Part shown: positions 63,543 to 64,000 of the stretch, piece by piece
How the letters are laid out: each line of letters begins with the position of its first letter
Position numbering within the stretch: the stretch's first letter is position 1
Assembly (NCBI RefSeq): GCF_001558695.1
Contig: NZ_LNTU01000001.1
Location: 1 to 64,000 of the forward strand
Direction of reading: 5' to 3'
Source of the DNA: Paramesorhizobium deserti
GTDB taxonomy: Bacteria; Pseudomonadota; Alphaproteobacteria; Rhizobiales; Rhizobiaceae
DNA: 64,000 nucleotides
The notes under the pieces: model-generated
Told to the model about the DNA's origin: nothing
Database searches by the model: none
Seen by the model: only the letters and a program-made list of their open reading frames with translations
Program-made: the position numbers and the translations under genes

Positions 63543-64000
63543 TTAATACCCCACCGCCTGCCGCTTCTCCTCGTCGGTCAGGAATGGCGCATCGGAAATG
63601 CGCCGCCAGAGGGCGTCGCGTTCGGCCGAAAGCCCTTCGATGCGGTCGTAATCATGCTCCAGCCGGAGATCGTCGCCATAAAGCGGCCCGAGCCAGTTGC
63701 CGAGCGCCTTGGCGGTGCGCGCGATCAGCGGCAGCACGGTAAGCCGGTAGAAGGCGCGGTTGGCCTCGGCATAATTGGCGTAGGTGTTGTCGCCGGGAAT
63801 GCCGAGCAGCATCGGCGGCACGCCGAAGGCGAGCGCGATGTCGCGGCTGGCGGCATTCTTCGCCTCGATGAAATCCATGTCGCGCGGGGAAAGCCCCATC
63901 GCCTTCCAGTCGAGCCCGCCTTCCAAGAGCAGCGGACGCCCTGCCCCCGCCGCGCCGGTATAGCCATCTTCCAGCTCGGCTTTGAGCCGCGCAAACTGCT
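63543..64000 (-). CDS. HK97-type portal protein of the GTA (g3-like), C-terminal part
   Basis: About 152 residues are seen; the frame is open to the window edge. RPLLLEGGLDWKAMG, then FIEAKNAASRDIALAFGVPPMLLGIPGDNTYANYAEA is the usual portal signature before the C-terminus, which ends AVGY. The portal ring is where DNA enters the head. The terminase and the first GTA genes would lie beyond the window. Confidence 0.95.
   Translation of the reverse strand, partial: QFARLKAELEDGYTGAAGAGRPLLLEGGLDWKAMGLSPRDMDFIEAKNAASRDIALAFGVPPMLLGIPGDNTYANYAEANRAFYRLTVLPLIARTAKALGNWLGPLYGDDLRLEHDYDRIEGLSAERDALWRRISDAPFLTDEEKRQAVGY

Noticed and set aside
51269-64000. An ordinary prophage instead of a GTA
   Set aside because: Gene order and families (DUF2460, DUF2163, NlpC/P60, GTA TIM-barrel, short tape measure) follow the RcGTA cluster, and no integrase, repressor or replication genes accompany it in this window. 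The upstream end is not visible, so a remnant phage cannot be fully excluded.

Overview
The window looks like chromosomal DNA of a Rhizobiales bacterium, most likely of the Rhizobiaceae or a close relative. The evidence is high-GC coding, a Rhizobium-type porin, the degP - ccmH/F/E/I - feuQP gene order, a PleC-like kinase next to glnE, a complete-looking RcGTA-type gene transfer agent (GTA) cluster, and several families of short palindromic repeats of the kind scattered through rhizobial genomes. The species cannot be named from sequence reading alone.

Layout. 1-7783: 3' end of a porin, a lone tyrosine recombinase, a PLP aminotransferase, a purine nucleoside permease-like protein, a DUF423 membrane protein, a secreted repeat protein and isovaleryl-CoA dehydrogenase. 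7860-17936: the leucine degradation genes ivd, mccB and mccA are separated by a VapBC-type module, a headless nuclease-toxin tip with a DUF2019-type immunity gene, a macrodomain gene, a frameshifted AT-rich DUF262/DUF1524 gene, a DUF922 protein, a VOC protein and a small P-loop ATPase. 18081-33034: mostly housekeeping (glutathione transferase, AMP nucleosidase, ETF-ubiquinone oxidoreductase, uracil-DNA glycosylase, two transporters, aminopeptidase N), a lone aldoxime dehydratase, and an overlapping pair of unannotatable small membrane peptides. 33457-51166: signalling and envelope block with a PleC-like kinase, a second VapBC module, glnE, a two-component system, DegP, the cytochrome c maturation genes ccmHFEI, a lipoprotein and FeuQ/FeuP with a small exported protein upstream. 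51269-64000: the GTA structural cluster on the minus strand, from a partial portal protein at the window edge down to the TIM-barrel tail protein and a small holin-like membrane protein.

How genes cooperate. Isovaleryl-CoA dehydrogenase and methylcrotonyl-CoA carboxylase act in sequence on leucine, and ETF-QO takes the electrons from acyl-CoA dehydrogenases; its promoter carries an ACGT-type palindrome that resembles a LiuR-like operator. The GTA genes follow the conserved head-to-tail order and most junctions overlap by 4 bp, but five junctions are filled with palindromic repeat elements.

Most unusual signals: (1) the GTA tail-chaperone reading frame downstream of g10 lacks any standard start codon before its domain and is joined to g10 by an A-AAC-CCT slippery heptamer directly before the g10 stop, suggesting a programmed -1 frameshift; (2) repeat elements nested inside each other in the GTA cluster and supplying the last 34 codons of the NlpC/P60 gene; (3) a repeat that appears to supply the start region of ccmH; (4) a toxin-tip/immunity pair with macrodomain and broken DUF262 gene inserted in the leucine degradation locus. 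No CRISPR array, rRNA or tRNA gene was recognised.
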